Source: Firmicutes bacterium UBA5010 (GTDB lineage Bacteria; Bacillota; Clostridia; Tissierellales; Sedimentibacteraceae). From it: 44,911 nt of DNA. Positions 17,481-25,028 of this stretch are shown one piece after another; within the stretch, counting starts at the first letter, position 1, and the number at the start of each line of letters is the position of its first letter. Under the pieces are notes generated by a model. That model did not search any database. It worked only from the letters and a program-made list of their open reading frames with translations, and had not been told where the DNA came from. The stretch spans positions 7,626 through 52,536 of the forward strand of contig DGYI01000048.1 in the NCBI GenBank assembly GCA_002396645.1, read 5' to 3'. Position numbers and translations under genes: made by a program.

Positions 17481-18944
17481 TTATTTTAATTCTTTTATAT
17501 ATATTACATATAAATACTCGTAATTAAAGTCTGCTTTACCACCTATAAGCTCCTCTATTCCATGAATTGGCGATCTAGGACGTCCAACTATATCAACTGC
17601 CATTTCATACCATTGTCCAACCTTAATGTTTGGAATATCTTTAAAATTCATGTATATACTATAATCATTTAAAATATCACTATCCGGATTAAATTTATTA
17701 TTCTCCTCTTGGTCTTTTTTCAGCCTATTTCTAGCCAGCAAATCAAGCTCTTCTTTAATATTTGATGGATTGTTATGATTGTCAAATCTAAATCTAACTA
17801 TCCCCCTTACTGCACTTGCACTATTCGCCCATACATGCATATCATCAGCAGTATAAAATTCTCCTTGAACAACTACTTGGTTATCTATTGTATCCTGAAC
17901 AAATTTATCTTGAAAATACTCAAACCAATCTTTTTGTGATTCTATCCACTGAGTATTTTTCATATATTTTAAAGCTTCGCTTTTTAAATCATAGTAACCT
18001 TCTCCACAGTATTCTTTATAAGCATTTAAATAATATAAAAGCCATTCTTTGTAGTTCATAGATTTCGACTGCGGTTCCCAATAATTCATTGTAAAATCCA
18101 AAGTTCTTGGCTCATTTATTGTCTTGTAATCTCTGTTAACTATTAGCTCTATATAATCTTTTATGCATTTAATATCTTGTGCTACAGCTTCGTAATTTGT
18201 AAACTTATTATTCGCCCAATTATAATATTCTTTAACTGTCATACCGTTCATTGTAGGATAATCATATAAAAATTGCATATCTGGTGCAGGAAAGTCAGAC
18301 AATTCTTTTGGAAGAACTATTTCTATAGGAGTTCTTTTACTTTTGTCAAGCATTCTTAATATTACAGTTGTTGCTTCGGAACGTTTTAAGCTATTACCCG
18401 GTTTAAATGTTTTATCCGGATATCCGTTAATTATTCCCATATACGCTATATAGAGTGTTTTTATATTGCTAGCTTTCAAATCTGAAAATTTATCAGCTAA
18501 AAATGCCATTTCTTTTTCATTTAGCTTGTCCATATCTTCACCGGATGAAGTCATAAAGTTATATATAATTTCTGCCATAGCTTTTCGGTCAATATTTGCC
18601 CCTATAAGCTTTGTCATGTCATTTGTAATGTAATTCTTCTCCAAAGCAATATCAATGTAATTTTGATACCATTTTTCTCCTTGTAACACTTCTATTTTTT
18701 CTTTTTCAGTCGCTGTAATTAACATTTTTATAAATTCTTCAAACTTTAAAGTGTTATTAGGCTTAAATGTTCCATCAAGATAACCATTTAATATGCCTAA
18801 GTCAGCCATTTTTATAACATTGCTATAAAACCAATCATCTTTTTTAACATCACTAAATGATATGCCGACTTCCGCGGATGCAGATGATGTAAATGTAGAA
18901 AAGAGTAAAACGGCTGTCAATAAAATTACTATTATTTTTCTCAT
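17481..18944 (-). CDS. SLH-domain surface protein carried by the element
   Basis: 487 residues with a signal peptide (MRKIIVILLTAVLLFSTFTS, cleavage near ASA). Two clear SLH domains come first (FSDVKKDDWFYSNVIKMADL ... GYLDGTFKPNNTLKFEEFIK, then LYIAYMGIINGYPDKTFKPG), with a degenerate one between them, so the protein is anchored by its N-terminal end. The C-terminal 270 residues form an unrecognised domain rich in aromatic residues (YYNWANNKFTNYEAV; DWFEYFQDKFVQ). The ATG at 18944 has AGGT 8 nt upstream; the upstream TTG is less well placed. With the two downstream membrane proteins it makes a surface cargo module. Host pyruvylated wall polymer would be needed for anchoring. Confidence 0.85.
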   Translation of the reverse strand: MRKIIVILLTAVLLFSTFTSSASAEVGISFSDVKKDDWFYSNVIKMADLGILNGYLDGTFKPNNTLKFEEFIKMLITATEKEKIEVLQGEKWYQNYIDIALEKNYITNDMTKLIGANIDRKAMAEIIYNFMTSSGEDMDKLNEKEMAFLADKFSDLKASNIKTLYIAYMGIINGYPDKTFKPGNSLKRSEATTVILRMLDKSKRTPIEIVLPKELSDFPAPDMQFLYDYPTMNGMTVKEYYNWANNKFTNYEAVAQDIKCIKDYIELIVNRDYKTINEPRTLDFTMNYWEPQSKSMNYKEWLLYYLNAYKEYCGEGYYDLKSEALKYMKNTQWIESQKDWFEYFQDKFVQDTIDNQVVVQGEFYTADDMHVWANSASAVRGIVRFRFDNHNNPSNIKEELDLLARNRLKKDQEENNKFNPDSDILNDYSIYMNFKDIPNIKVGQWYEMAVDIVGRPRSPIHGIEELIGGKADFNYEYLYVIYIKELK

Positions 18945-19133
18945 ATTCAATACCTACTTTCTTTAGCAAATATAATACTATTTTCTTATATTTTACCATA
19001 TTTTTATTTTTTTTACAACCACAATATTTGCAATTCTCTTTAATTTTTCAATGTTTTTTATTATTTGCTTTCAATAAAAACCTTTAATTTTTTCCTTCAA
19101 AAGAAAAACAAAAAGGTAAGTTTTATTATCTTA

Positions 19134-19162
19134 TTGACTGATCGGCTTTTTAGTGATATCAT
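19134..19162 (+). promoter_or_regulatory. Promoter of the antitoxin RNA
   Basis: TTGACT (19134-19139) and TATCAT (19157-19162) with a 17-bp spacer, pointing right toward the toxin gene. A transcript would start near 19169, just before the GGAACTACC motif at 19178-19186. Confidence 0.6.
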
Positions 19163-19168
19163 TAAGGT

Positions 19169-19270
19169 AATAGAAAAGGAACTACCGAATAAATGGTCTA
19201 GCTCCCGTTATATGTGATAAAAATAACCGCATAGTTTGGGGAAACTAATATATGGCGGTTATTTTTATGC
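19169..19270 (+). ncRNA. Putative antitoxin RNA of a type I toxin-antitoxin locus
   Basis: Starts about 7 nt after a good promoter and ends at a strong hairpin, AAAAATAACCGC (19219-19230) with GCGGTTATTTTT (19255-19266), that can terminate on both strands. It runs convergently toward the toxin gene at 19310-19390, so a toxin mRNA reading through to the shared terminator would overlap it in antisense. Both RNAs begin with GGAACTACC and carry GGTCT-A/T-GCTCCC about 17-24 nt later, so the locus is flanked by inverted repeats (19178-19206 and 19408-19441). The layout fits TxpA/RatA-like and Fst-like systems. The RNA itself is inferred. Confidence 0.6.
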
Positions 19271-19309
19271 CCAAATACACCTTTAAAGCATATTTTGCCT
19301 AAAAATATT

Positions 19310-19390
19310 CTATTCTTGCTTGTTTTTCAACAAGGCAATAATACCTATAATTACTAAGCAAAATGCGAACAAATCACTATATGTAACCAT
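19310..19390 (-). CDS. Small hydrophobic type I toxin (putative holin-like toxin)
   Basis: A 26-residue peptide, MVTYSDLFAFCLVIIGIIAL followed by LKNKQE: a short polar head, one membrane-spanning segment and a lysine-containing tail, the standard form of the holin-like type I toxin family of Firmicutes. ATG at 19390 is preceded by a strong AGGGAGG ribosome site. On the minus strand TTGCAG (19471-19476) and TAATAT (19448-19453), 17 bp apart, form its promoter. The leader can fold the ribosome site into a hairpin (CTCCCATAAGGGAG). It probably acts by membrane damage when its RNA partner is lost, and so may stabilise the element. Confidence 0.75.
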   Translation of the reverse strand: MVTYSDLFAFCLVIIGIIALLKNKQE

Positions 19391-19447
19391 AATATTACCT
19401 CCCTTATGGGAGCAAGACCGCCTATCCGTTGTGGTAGTTCCATTTAA

Positions 19448-19476
19448 ATATTATCATAATATGACAATATCTGCAA
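19448..19476 (-). promoter_or_regulatory. Promoter of the toxin mRNA
   Basis: On the minus strand TTGCAG at 19476-19471 and TAATAT at 19453-19448 are 17 bp apart. Transcription would begin just before the GGAACTACC motif (19441-19433), mirroring the antitoxin transcript. Confidence 0.55.
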
Positions 19477-19539
19477 TAATTTTAAATTAATTATGTAAGT
19501 TATTGTTGTTCTTTGTCCCCACTGGGGACAGCATCATAT

Positions 19540-20085
19540 TTATTCTCTATATTCCTTGTATAAATCCCATGTATTACCTTTGTCATGAAAAAAATAGTAT
19601 TCTATTTCATTTAGGCGATTAGTAACTCTAATTTTTTCTCCTCCTATGTCCCTAACCTCTTTCCAACCACTTTTATCATCATCCTTACACTTAAAATAAT
19701 AAAAGTCGTCAAAATTAATATCTTGAATAGATACAGCTGGATTTGCTTTATCTATATATCTTTTGTTTTCATATCTAAATGCAATCCATGTATCCCCATA
19801 ATCTTCTATTCTAAATTTTTCTTCAAAAGACGAGAACATATTTAGAACATATAAGTGTCTCTCTATTATATGGTTGTTTATTTTCCATCCTGACTTATAT
19901 TCTACCTCTTTATCTTTTAATATTACTATAAAAATAGGCAAATAATGCATATGTTCTAGTTGTTTTATTGTCAATTCAGGATTATATATTTCATCATATA
20001 AATCAATAACTTTATCTGCTCTTTGATTATCATTTTCATCATATATAAAAGCCGATTCAACTTTACTAATTGTACTTGTTTTCAT
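19540..20085 (-). CDS. Hypothetical protein in the element
   Basis: A 181-residue soluble protein, rich in aromatic and charged residues (ISKVESAFIYDENDNQRADK; FDDFYYFKCKDDDKSGWKEV). It has no signal peptide, no membrane segment and no family I recognise. The repeated aromatic-acidic pattern suggests a compact alpha/beta protein. ATG at 20085 has an AGAGG ribosome site. A perfect hairpin GTCCCC-ACT-GGGGAC lies about 10 nt beyond its stop codon (19516-19530) and may end its transcript. It is flanked by the toxin-antitoxin locus and by 300 bp of non-coding DNA. Confidence 0.6.
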   Translation of the reverse strand: MKTSTISKVESAFIYDENDNQRADKVIDLYDEIYNPELTIKQLEHMHYLPIFIVILKDKEVEYKSGWKINNHIIERHLYVLNMFSSFEEKFRIEDYGDTWIAFRYENKRYIDKANPAVSIQDINFDDFYYFKCKDDDKSGWKEVRDIGGEKIRVTNRLNEIEYYFFHDKGNTWDLYKEYRE

Positions 20086-20382
20086 AATATTTAACCTCTC
20101 GAATTCAAAAATTTACTAATATCTAAAACTGGTTTATTAAAATTTTATTTCATATTAATTCATTGCATTTAATGAGTTATTTATCTAAGTCTTGATGCAT
20201 CACTCCTTCACATTTCCCATGTATCATTCGCTTTATTCGCTAAACATATATACACGTATTCCCACATGCACTTTGTATCACTATATACTTGTTATCTAGT
20301 GCAATGCTCGTATAACTAAGGTACATTCATTAAATTGTCAAGGTACTAATTTTTATCTAAATATATAATTAAATTTATAACC
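20086..20382. other. Non-coding spacer in the element
   Basis: About 300 bp between the hypothetical protein gene and the small HTH gene. No ORF with a ribosome site is seen on either strand. There are loose inverted motifs (GCACT near 20269 and AGTGC near 20308) but no strong hairpin, terminator or repeat array. Confidence 0.35.
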
Positions 20383-20583
20383 TTAGCATTTGTATTTTCT
20401 TATTTCGTCTATAGATACACCCAAAGCATCACAAATGTTTAAAAGTTCATTTGCTTCAAGCCTTCTGTTTTTATTTAACATACTAATAAATGGTAGATAT
20501 GCCATTCCTGATTTTCTTGCAACTGCAGTTTTAAAAATACTTTTATCTTCGATATAATTTCTTAAATTTTCTCTTATATCCAT
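20383..20583 (-). CDS. Small Cro/XRE-type HTH regulator
   Basis: A 66-residue protein that is almost entirely one helix-turn-helix fold: FKTAVARKSGMAYLPFISML (helices 2-3) and ANELLNICDALGVSIDEI (helices 4-5). ATG at 20583 with AAAGGAG upstream. It is divergent from the 480-aa XRE regulator and shares with it a 180-bp control region holding a large palindrome. By position it resembles the Cro/CI-type switch of phages and integrative elements. Confidence 0.8.
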   Translation of the reverse strand: MDIRENLRNYIEDKSIFKTAVARKSGMAYLPFISMLNKNRRLEANELLNICDALGVSIDEIRKYKC

Positions 20584-20625
20584 TTTATATCTCCTTTCAT
20601 TTGTGTTTCTTAGTGTATATTTTGT

Positions 20626-20673
20626 ATATACGTATATTAATTGTATTATAGTTTATATTAATACAATTAATAT
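20626..20673. promoter_or_regulatory. Palindromic operator region between divergent HTH genes
   Basis: ATATTAATTGTATTA (20634-20648) and TAATACAATTAATAT (20659-20673) form a perfect 15-bp inverted repeat around a 10-bp spacer. A second perfect palindrome, ATATACGTATAT (20626-20637), overlaps its left arm. These are suited to bind the dimers of one or both neighbouring HTH proteins. Confidence 0.65.
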
Positions 20674-20762
20674 GCGTAGTCAATGTTTTATTTTTGTTTT
20701 CCTATAATTTAAATATTGATTTATAATAGTTAAAATTATAAAATTCGAGTAGAGGTGTTATT

Positions 20763-22205
20763 ATGAACAAAAAAGATTTAGGTAAAATTTTAAAAGAACT
20801 AAGAATTGCTTCAAATTTAACTCAAAAAGATGTTGCACAAGCTTTAGGAAGAAAACAACAAGTAATAGGAAGTTGGGAAAACGGAATTTCACAACCTGAC
20901 GTTCTTTCATTATTTGAATTATGTGATTTATATGGTACCACTGTTGATAGAGTCTTTAATTTTACAAATGATTATAATAGACTAACTGATTTACTAATTA
21001 ATAAATCAAATAAGCTTTCTATCGAAAGCAAAGAAAAATTGAATAAATATATTAATATTTTGGAATTACAGGATGAAAACAATAAAAATAATCTTCCTTT
21101 TCTCAAAACAGGTAAAGAACAAAATTATATTGACACCTTAGAACTTCATATTATGACAATATTTGCAAATGAATTTCTATATGTCAGAATATGTGAAAAT
21201 ACGAAATCTGTATTAAATAACATAGCTAAAAATTTGAGTTTTTATAATGGTCTACGTGGTGAAAATATTTTATTGCTTATTTTGAAGGATTTTATGAAAG
21301 ATTATATAAATAAACAAAAAATTAAACTTATTGAGCCTATAGAAATTTTTATAAATAAAGTTTCTGTTCTTGATCATGACTATATTGGTTACACTGAAAT
21401 TAGAATTAGTTTAAATACGGAATTTTTAAGAATATTTAAAGATCTAAATTCTACAATGGGTGTAATAAGACCACCACTTACTGAAGCAATTTATCATTAT
21501 CTTGAAAAATATAATCCTAAATATGATAACAAAGTACAATTAAACAAATTTATAAGTTTAATTGATTTGCAGAATAATAATAGAAGAATAGCAAATGTGC
21601 TTGGTGCAGAAAGAACTATATATAAAAAATTACGCAATTTAATATTAGAAAAAAATATCAATATTGATGAGCTTTCAAGTATAACAAACGTACCTGTATC
21701 GGTACTTATTACTATGGCGAATCAGACTGCAGATATTGATTCAGAAATAAACTTTGAACTATTAGACGCAATATCCAAAGCACTAAACGTTGATATAACA
21801 TATTTTTTAGAAAAAGATACTCCTGTAGACAAATATATACCGTTAATCACATGTTCAACTTCATTATTTACAGATAATATATTTGACTTCAAAATATATA
21901 AAATTATTTATGATAATCTAAAATATATAGCATATTGTAACAGCGTCTTTAACGGAATTGATTATACCGATATTTTAGAACTGATACTGATAGATTTTTT
22001 AACCCATATACATTCCTCTGATATAATTGAAATTTCTGTTATTTCCATGTATTGTTCTGACAAAATGCCGGTATTAACCCAGCTTAGATGCAATGAATTT
22101 GCAAAAAATGTAATTTCTTCATTAATAAAAAATGATTACAGCAAAACCCTAAGTCATTTTGAAACCATGATTGTTGATTATATAAAATTTTTATTAGAAA
22201 AATGA
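20763..22205 (+). CDS. XRE-family regulator with a long C-terminal region
   Basis: 480 residues. An N-terminal HTH_3 domain (LGKILKELRIASNLTQKDVA; QVIGSWENGISQPDVLSLFE) is very typical. A second HTH-like segment lies near residues 290-360 (NINIDELSSITNVPVSVLIT ... ISKALNVDITYFLE). Two regions near 130-240 and 370-470 resemble each other in composition, as if internally duplicated. No protease or sensor motif was recognised. ATG at 20763 with AGAGGTG. It probably represses or activates element genes and could control excision; that role is inferred. Confidence 0.8.
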   Translation: MNKKDLGKILKELRIASNLTQKDVAQALGRKQQVIGSWENGISQPDVLSLFELCDLYGTTVDRVFNFTNDYNRLTDLLINKSNKLSIESKEKLNKYINILELQDENNKNNLPFLKTGKEQNYIDTLELHIMTIFANEFLYVRICENTKSVLNNIAKNLSFYNGLRGENILLLILKDFMKDYINKQKIKLIEPIEIFINKVSVLDHDYIGYTEIRISLNTEFLRIFKDLNSTMGVIRPPLTEAIYHYLEKYNPKYDNKVQLNKFISLIDLQNNNRRIANVLGAERTIYKKLRNLILEKNINIDELSSITNVPVSVLITMANQTADIDSEINFELLDAISKALNVDITYFLEKDTPVDKYIPLITCSTSLFTDNIFDFKIYKIIYDNLKYIAYCNSVFNGIDYTDILELILIDFLTHIHSSDIIEISVISMYCSDKMPVLTQLRCNEFAKNVISSLIKNDYSKTLSHFETMIVDYIKFLLEK

Positions 22206-22221
22206 TAAGCAGTTTATGATT

Positions 22222-22265
22222 AAGGAAGTTCTTTTAAAGCAAATTAAGAACTCCTTTTTCTTTTT
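22222..22265 (+). terminator. Terminator after the XRE regulator gene
   Basis: AAGGAAGTTCTT (22222-22233) pairs with AAGAACTCCTT (22246-22256) with one bulged base, followed by a T-rich tract to about 22265. It overlaps the 3' end of the convergent gene at 22234-23340. Confidence 0.7.
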
Positions 22266-23340
22266 CATTATCCAATTTCAAGTTTCTTTTTATGGTTTCA
22301 AAATCATTCTTATCCTTTTGCTTCACTTCCACGATCTCTTTTTTCTCCCAATTGGTACGTTCAATAATTCTTTCAAGATAATAGCATTTTGTGATTTCTT
22401 TAAGCTCAATATTTCTATATCGTTCTTTAGTTTTTATGTAATTTTCAACTTTTTTAGTAAATTTATCATATCTGTCTTTTTTGAAACTTATGAAGCTAAT
22501 AATTATATTTTTAAATATCTTTCCGAAGCTTCGTTCAAAATCATGTATAATTTCAAAATATCTATGTGCCGGCTTGATATTTATATAATCAAAAATATAG
22601 ACAGAGAGCATATTTTCATCTTCAGGAAAAATAACTATTCTTGACATATCAAATAATTTAGTTATTAGCGGTTTAGCAGTTAAATCAATAACATGCTCCA
22701 TTTCCTTTGATTGAAGTATCGCCTTATCGTATTCATTTAACTTTTTGTTGTAAGAGTTTGTTAGTCCTGATAGCATAGTATTCAATTCTGCATAATCCTC
22801 GCATTTAGTTTGCATTGCATTGATAAGTTTCAAAACTCTTTTTCTTTCTCTGACATATTCATCTTTTGCATCTGTCAATGCCTCTATAGGAATAATCTTA
22901 GTTTTAAATTTTATATCAGATAAATTTTTATATAATAATTCTTTGTACTTTTCCCTCGAAAATATATTGAATTCATTAACCAACTCATACTTTAAAAATG
23001 AAGAAATCAAAACTTTTTCTGCCGGTGTATTAGACACAATTTTTTTAATGTTATTCACCTTTTCAGTAACATTATTTTTATTGGCCAAATACTTTAATGC
23101 GTTTTGTGTTAGGTATATAAATTTAGCATTATTTGAGTAATTTCCAACAGATATTAAATTATGCACTTGCATTGCTTTTACCAGACGTTTAGCTTTTGAA
23201 TCTCCGTATTTATTCTTCAGCTGCATGAGCAAAGCATACCCTCCTACTTCATAAAGAAGCGTCAGCTCATCATCATATTTGAAAACGGCCACAGCATAAT
23301 CTTCTAAATTAATAACATCATCTCGTATTGTTTTTATCAA
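22234..23340 (-). CDS. Unknown protein with winged-helix-like N-terminus and coiled coil
   Basis: 368 residues. The N-terminal 100 (LLYEVGGYALLMQLKNKYGD; AMQVHNLISVGNYS; FIYLTQNALKYLAN) have the helix-helix-strand pattern of winged-helix DNA-binding domains. The middle (about 160-230) is a charged coiled coil, and the C-terminal 140 are of unknown type. No nuclease, relaxase or recombinase motif is seen. The start is TTG at 23340 with AAAGGTGG 7 nt upstream. It lies 69 nt downstream of the replication-initiator-like gene on the same strand and may act with it in replication or partition of the excised circle; this is inference. Confidence 0.65.
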   Translation of the reverse strand: MIKTIRDDVINLEDYAVAVFKYDDELTLLYEVGGYALLMQLKNKYGDSKAKRLVKAMQVHNLISVGNYSNNAKFIYLTQNALKYLANKNNVTEKVNNIKKIVSNTPAEKVLISSFLKYELVNEFNIFSREKYKELLYKNLSDIKFKTKIIPIEALTDAKDEYVRERKRVLKLINAMQTKCEDYAELNTMLSGLTNSYNKKLNEYDKAILQSKEMEHVIDLTAKPLITKLFDMSRIVIFPEDENMLSVYIFDYINIKPAHRYFEIIHDFERSFGKIFKNIIISFISFKKDRYDKFTKKVENYIKTKERYRNIELKEITKCYYLERIIERTNWEKKEIVEVKQKDKNDFETIKRNLKLDNEKEKGVLNLL

Positions 23341-23409
23341 TTTAGTTCCACCTTTCTATGTTTTTTTACATTAAAAAGCAATATACATTGTATTTTAAAC
23401 AGTATATTG

Positions 23410-24474
23410 CTAGTTTTCCATATCAAATATTTCATTTATTTTCGCCATATAATAATTTTTTATTGTTGCTGGTGCATTATACAGAGAAGTTATAGTATAT
23501 GACTTTATATTTTTTATATCTGTTGTTGTCTCTTTTAAGCATTCCAACACATACTCTATATGCTTATATTCTAGTTTTAAAAATCTTGATTTTACTATCT
23601 CGGCCGGCAATTCTTTTCCGGCAACTCTTATATATTCTTTCTTGCTTGTAACTATTTCAGTTATAATATCAATCATTCCATCAATCTCTTCCATCTTCCA
23701 CTCACTAAGTCTTTGCTTAATTGTAGAGTAGTTTATATTTCTCTTTATAAGGTTTTTATATTCTTCATATGTTTTCAGTCCGTAAGTCAAATCATTATTA
23801 TTTCTCTTATCTGATAGATAGATAGATAGATTATTATATATATTATTATTCTCTGTAGTAATCTCTGGTATTGCTGTTTTGTTTCGCTCACTTTGAAGTT
23901 GCGTTTTACAACTTCGAGGTTGTGAAACATTATTAACGTCCTTTTCATGTGACACTTGTTCAAAATTTTGTTCGAAATTATCTAATCCATTTTGTACTTG
24001 ATTTTCAGCATGTTGCGTTTTACAACTTGCATTATAATCATTTGTAACTATTAACGGATAGCCTTCTAAAGAATAACCCATCTCAAATAAATCATATTGA
24101 ATTTTTACTATATTAACTCTATACTGTCTTGTCCTATCCCATTTGTGATTGGGATTATTTCTCACATCAAGCCATCCTTTCGCTATTAGCTCATCAACAT
24201 GCTTTACAATATTAGATTTATGCATATTTAACATTGTTTCATCTGCTAAAGCATCCGCAGTTTTATATATCCAACCATTTTGAAGTTCCAAATTATACTC
24301 TATATCACTTTTAACACATCTTTCTCGTTCTTCAGCTATAAATTTGTCAAAATCATATACACGTTCTGACCAATATATAAATTGATTCAAAAGTATTGCC
24401 TTTTTATAATCTCCTGTTAATGCGACTAATTCCTCTTTTATAACTATTCTTTTTAGTGGTTTAATATTATTCAT
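23410..24474 (-). CDS. Replication-initiator-like protein (N-terminal wHTH, C-terminal DUF6017-like)
   Basis: 354 residues. The N-terminal half (KRIVIKEELVALTGDYKKAI; FIYWSERVYDFDKF; WIYKTADALADETMLNMHKS; VDELIAKGWLDVRN; WDRTRQYRVN) matches the winged-helix proteins annotated as replication initiators in clostridial integrative elements and plasmids. A polar linker (residues about 160-225) leads to a C-terminal region resembling DUF6017 (IRVAGKELPAEIVKSRFLKL; HIEYVLECLKETTTDIKNIK). ATG at 24474 with a GAGGGAG ribosome site. It suggests the excised circle may replicate. The 548-bp structured region beyond its start, up to attR, could hold the origin. Confidence 0.75.
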   Translation of the reverse strand: MNNIKPLKRIVIKEELVALTGDYKKAILLNQFIYWSERVYDFDKFIAEERERCVKSDIEYNLELQNGWIYKTADALADETMLNMHKSNIVKHVDELIAKGWLDVRNNPNHKWDRTRQYRVNIVKIQYDLFEMGYSLEGYPLIVTNDYNASCKTQHAENQVQNGLDNFEQNFEQVSHEKDVNNVSQPRSCKTQLQSERNKTAIPEITTENNNIYNNLSIYLSDKRNNNDLTYGLKTYEEYKNLIKRNINYSTIKQRLSEWKMEEIDGMIDIITEIVTSKKEYIRVAGKELPAEIVKSRFLKLEYKHIEYVLECLKETTTDIKNIKSYTITSLYNAPATIKNYYMAKINEIFDMEN

Positions 24475-25028
24475 AAATAATTTTCTCCCTCTTATTTTAG
24501 ATTTATTTGTATAAAAATTCTGTAATGAAAAAAATAAAAAGACAATTCAGGATATTATCTGAACATCTTTCATGATAAAAAAATATATAAAAAATGATAT
24601 AAAAAAATGAGCCATGTGCCTTTCCAGGGTACGGCTCAAAATAATATGTAACTTCTGTCAAATATTTAGTTAGTTTTTCAAATGGTTTAGCTACCTAAGT
24701 GTGTCAAAAATATATATAGGGCTTGGTGAAAATCTTGTCGCCGTATTTGAAAGCTGTCGCTTTCATCGGCTCAAATCATCGCCTTTCATTCCAAATCCGC
24801 TAAAGCGAATTTGCGGCGATGATTTATTTTCCCCAAGCCCTATATGGCCATGGCTACCACTTCGTGGTAGAAAACATTTTTTAAACAATAATTTAAATGT
24901 TACCTAAATTATATAATCTTATATAAAGCATAATAATTATTATTAAAAAATCTATTTTTAATTATTTTATCTATAGAAATACAGCTTGTTTTACAAGTTT
25001 TTTAAAGTAGCATATTTTTAACCATGCG
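24475..25028. other. Right-end non-coding region of the element
   Basis: About 550 bp without a credible gene. It includes a hairpin GAGCC...GGCTC near 24610-24638, the 132-bp structured inverted-repeat unit at 24714-24845, the perfect hairpin CTACCAC-TTC-GTGGTAG (24854-24870), and an AT-rich tail leading to attR. The last bases (AGCATATTTTTAACCATGC) supply the left arm of the reconstructed attP. A 68-codon ORF across the structured unit has no ribosome site and is not believed. Confidence 0.55.
24714..24845. repeat. 132-bp MITE-like or origin-like structured unit
   Basis: Terminal inverted repeats ATATAGGGCTTGG-T/G-GAAAAT of 20 bp with one mismatch bound the unit (13 bp perfect at 24714-24726 and 24833-24845). 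Inside are two further perfect stems: TGAAAGC/GCTTTCA (24748-24754 / 24759-24765) and AAATCATCGCC/GGCGATGATTT (24773-24783 / 24815-24825). Together they make a three-way junction. It could be a miniature transposable element, a structured RNA or a single-strand replication origin; the sequence does not decide. Confidence 0.55.

Noticed and set aside
22216..22644. 142-codon ORF on the plus strand
   Set aside because: It is antisense to the better-supported 368-aa gene, has no ribosome site, and its phenylalanine-rich translation is typical of a reversed AT-rich gene.
24701..24907. 68-codon ORF on the plus strand near the element's right end
   Set aside because: It runs through the nested inverted repeats, has no ribosome site and no protein-like composition; the reading frame is a by-product of the palindromes.
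13111..25028. Element as a prophage
   Set aside because: No capsid, terminase, portal, tail or lysis genes are present; the small holin-like peptide belongs to a type I toxin locus with a convergent RNA.
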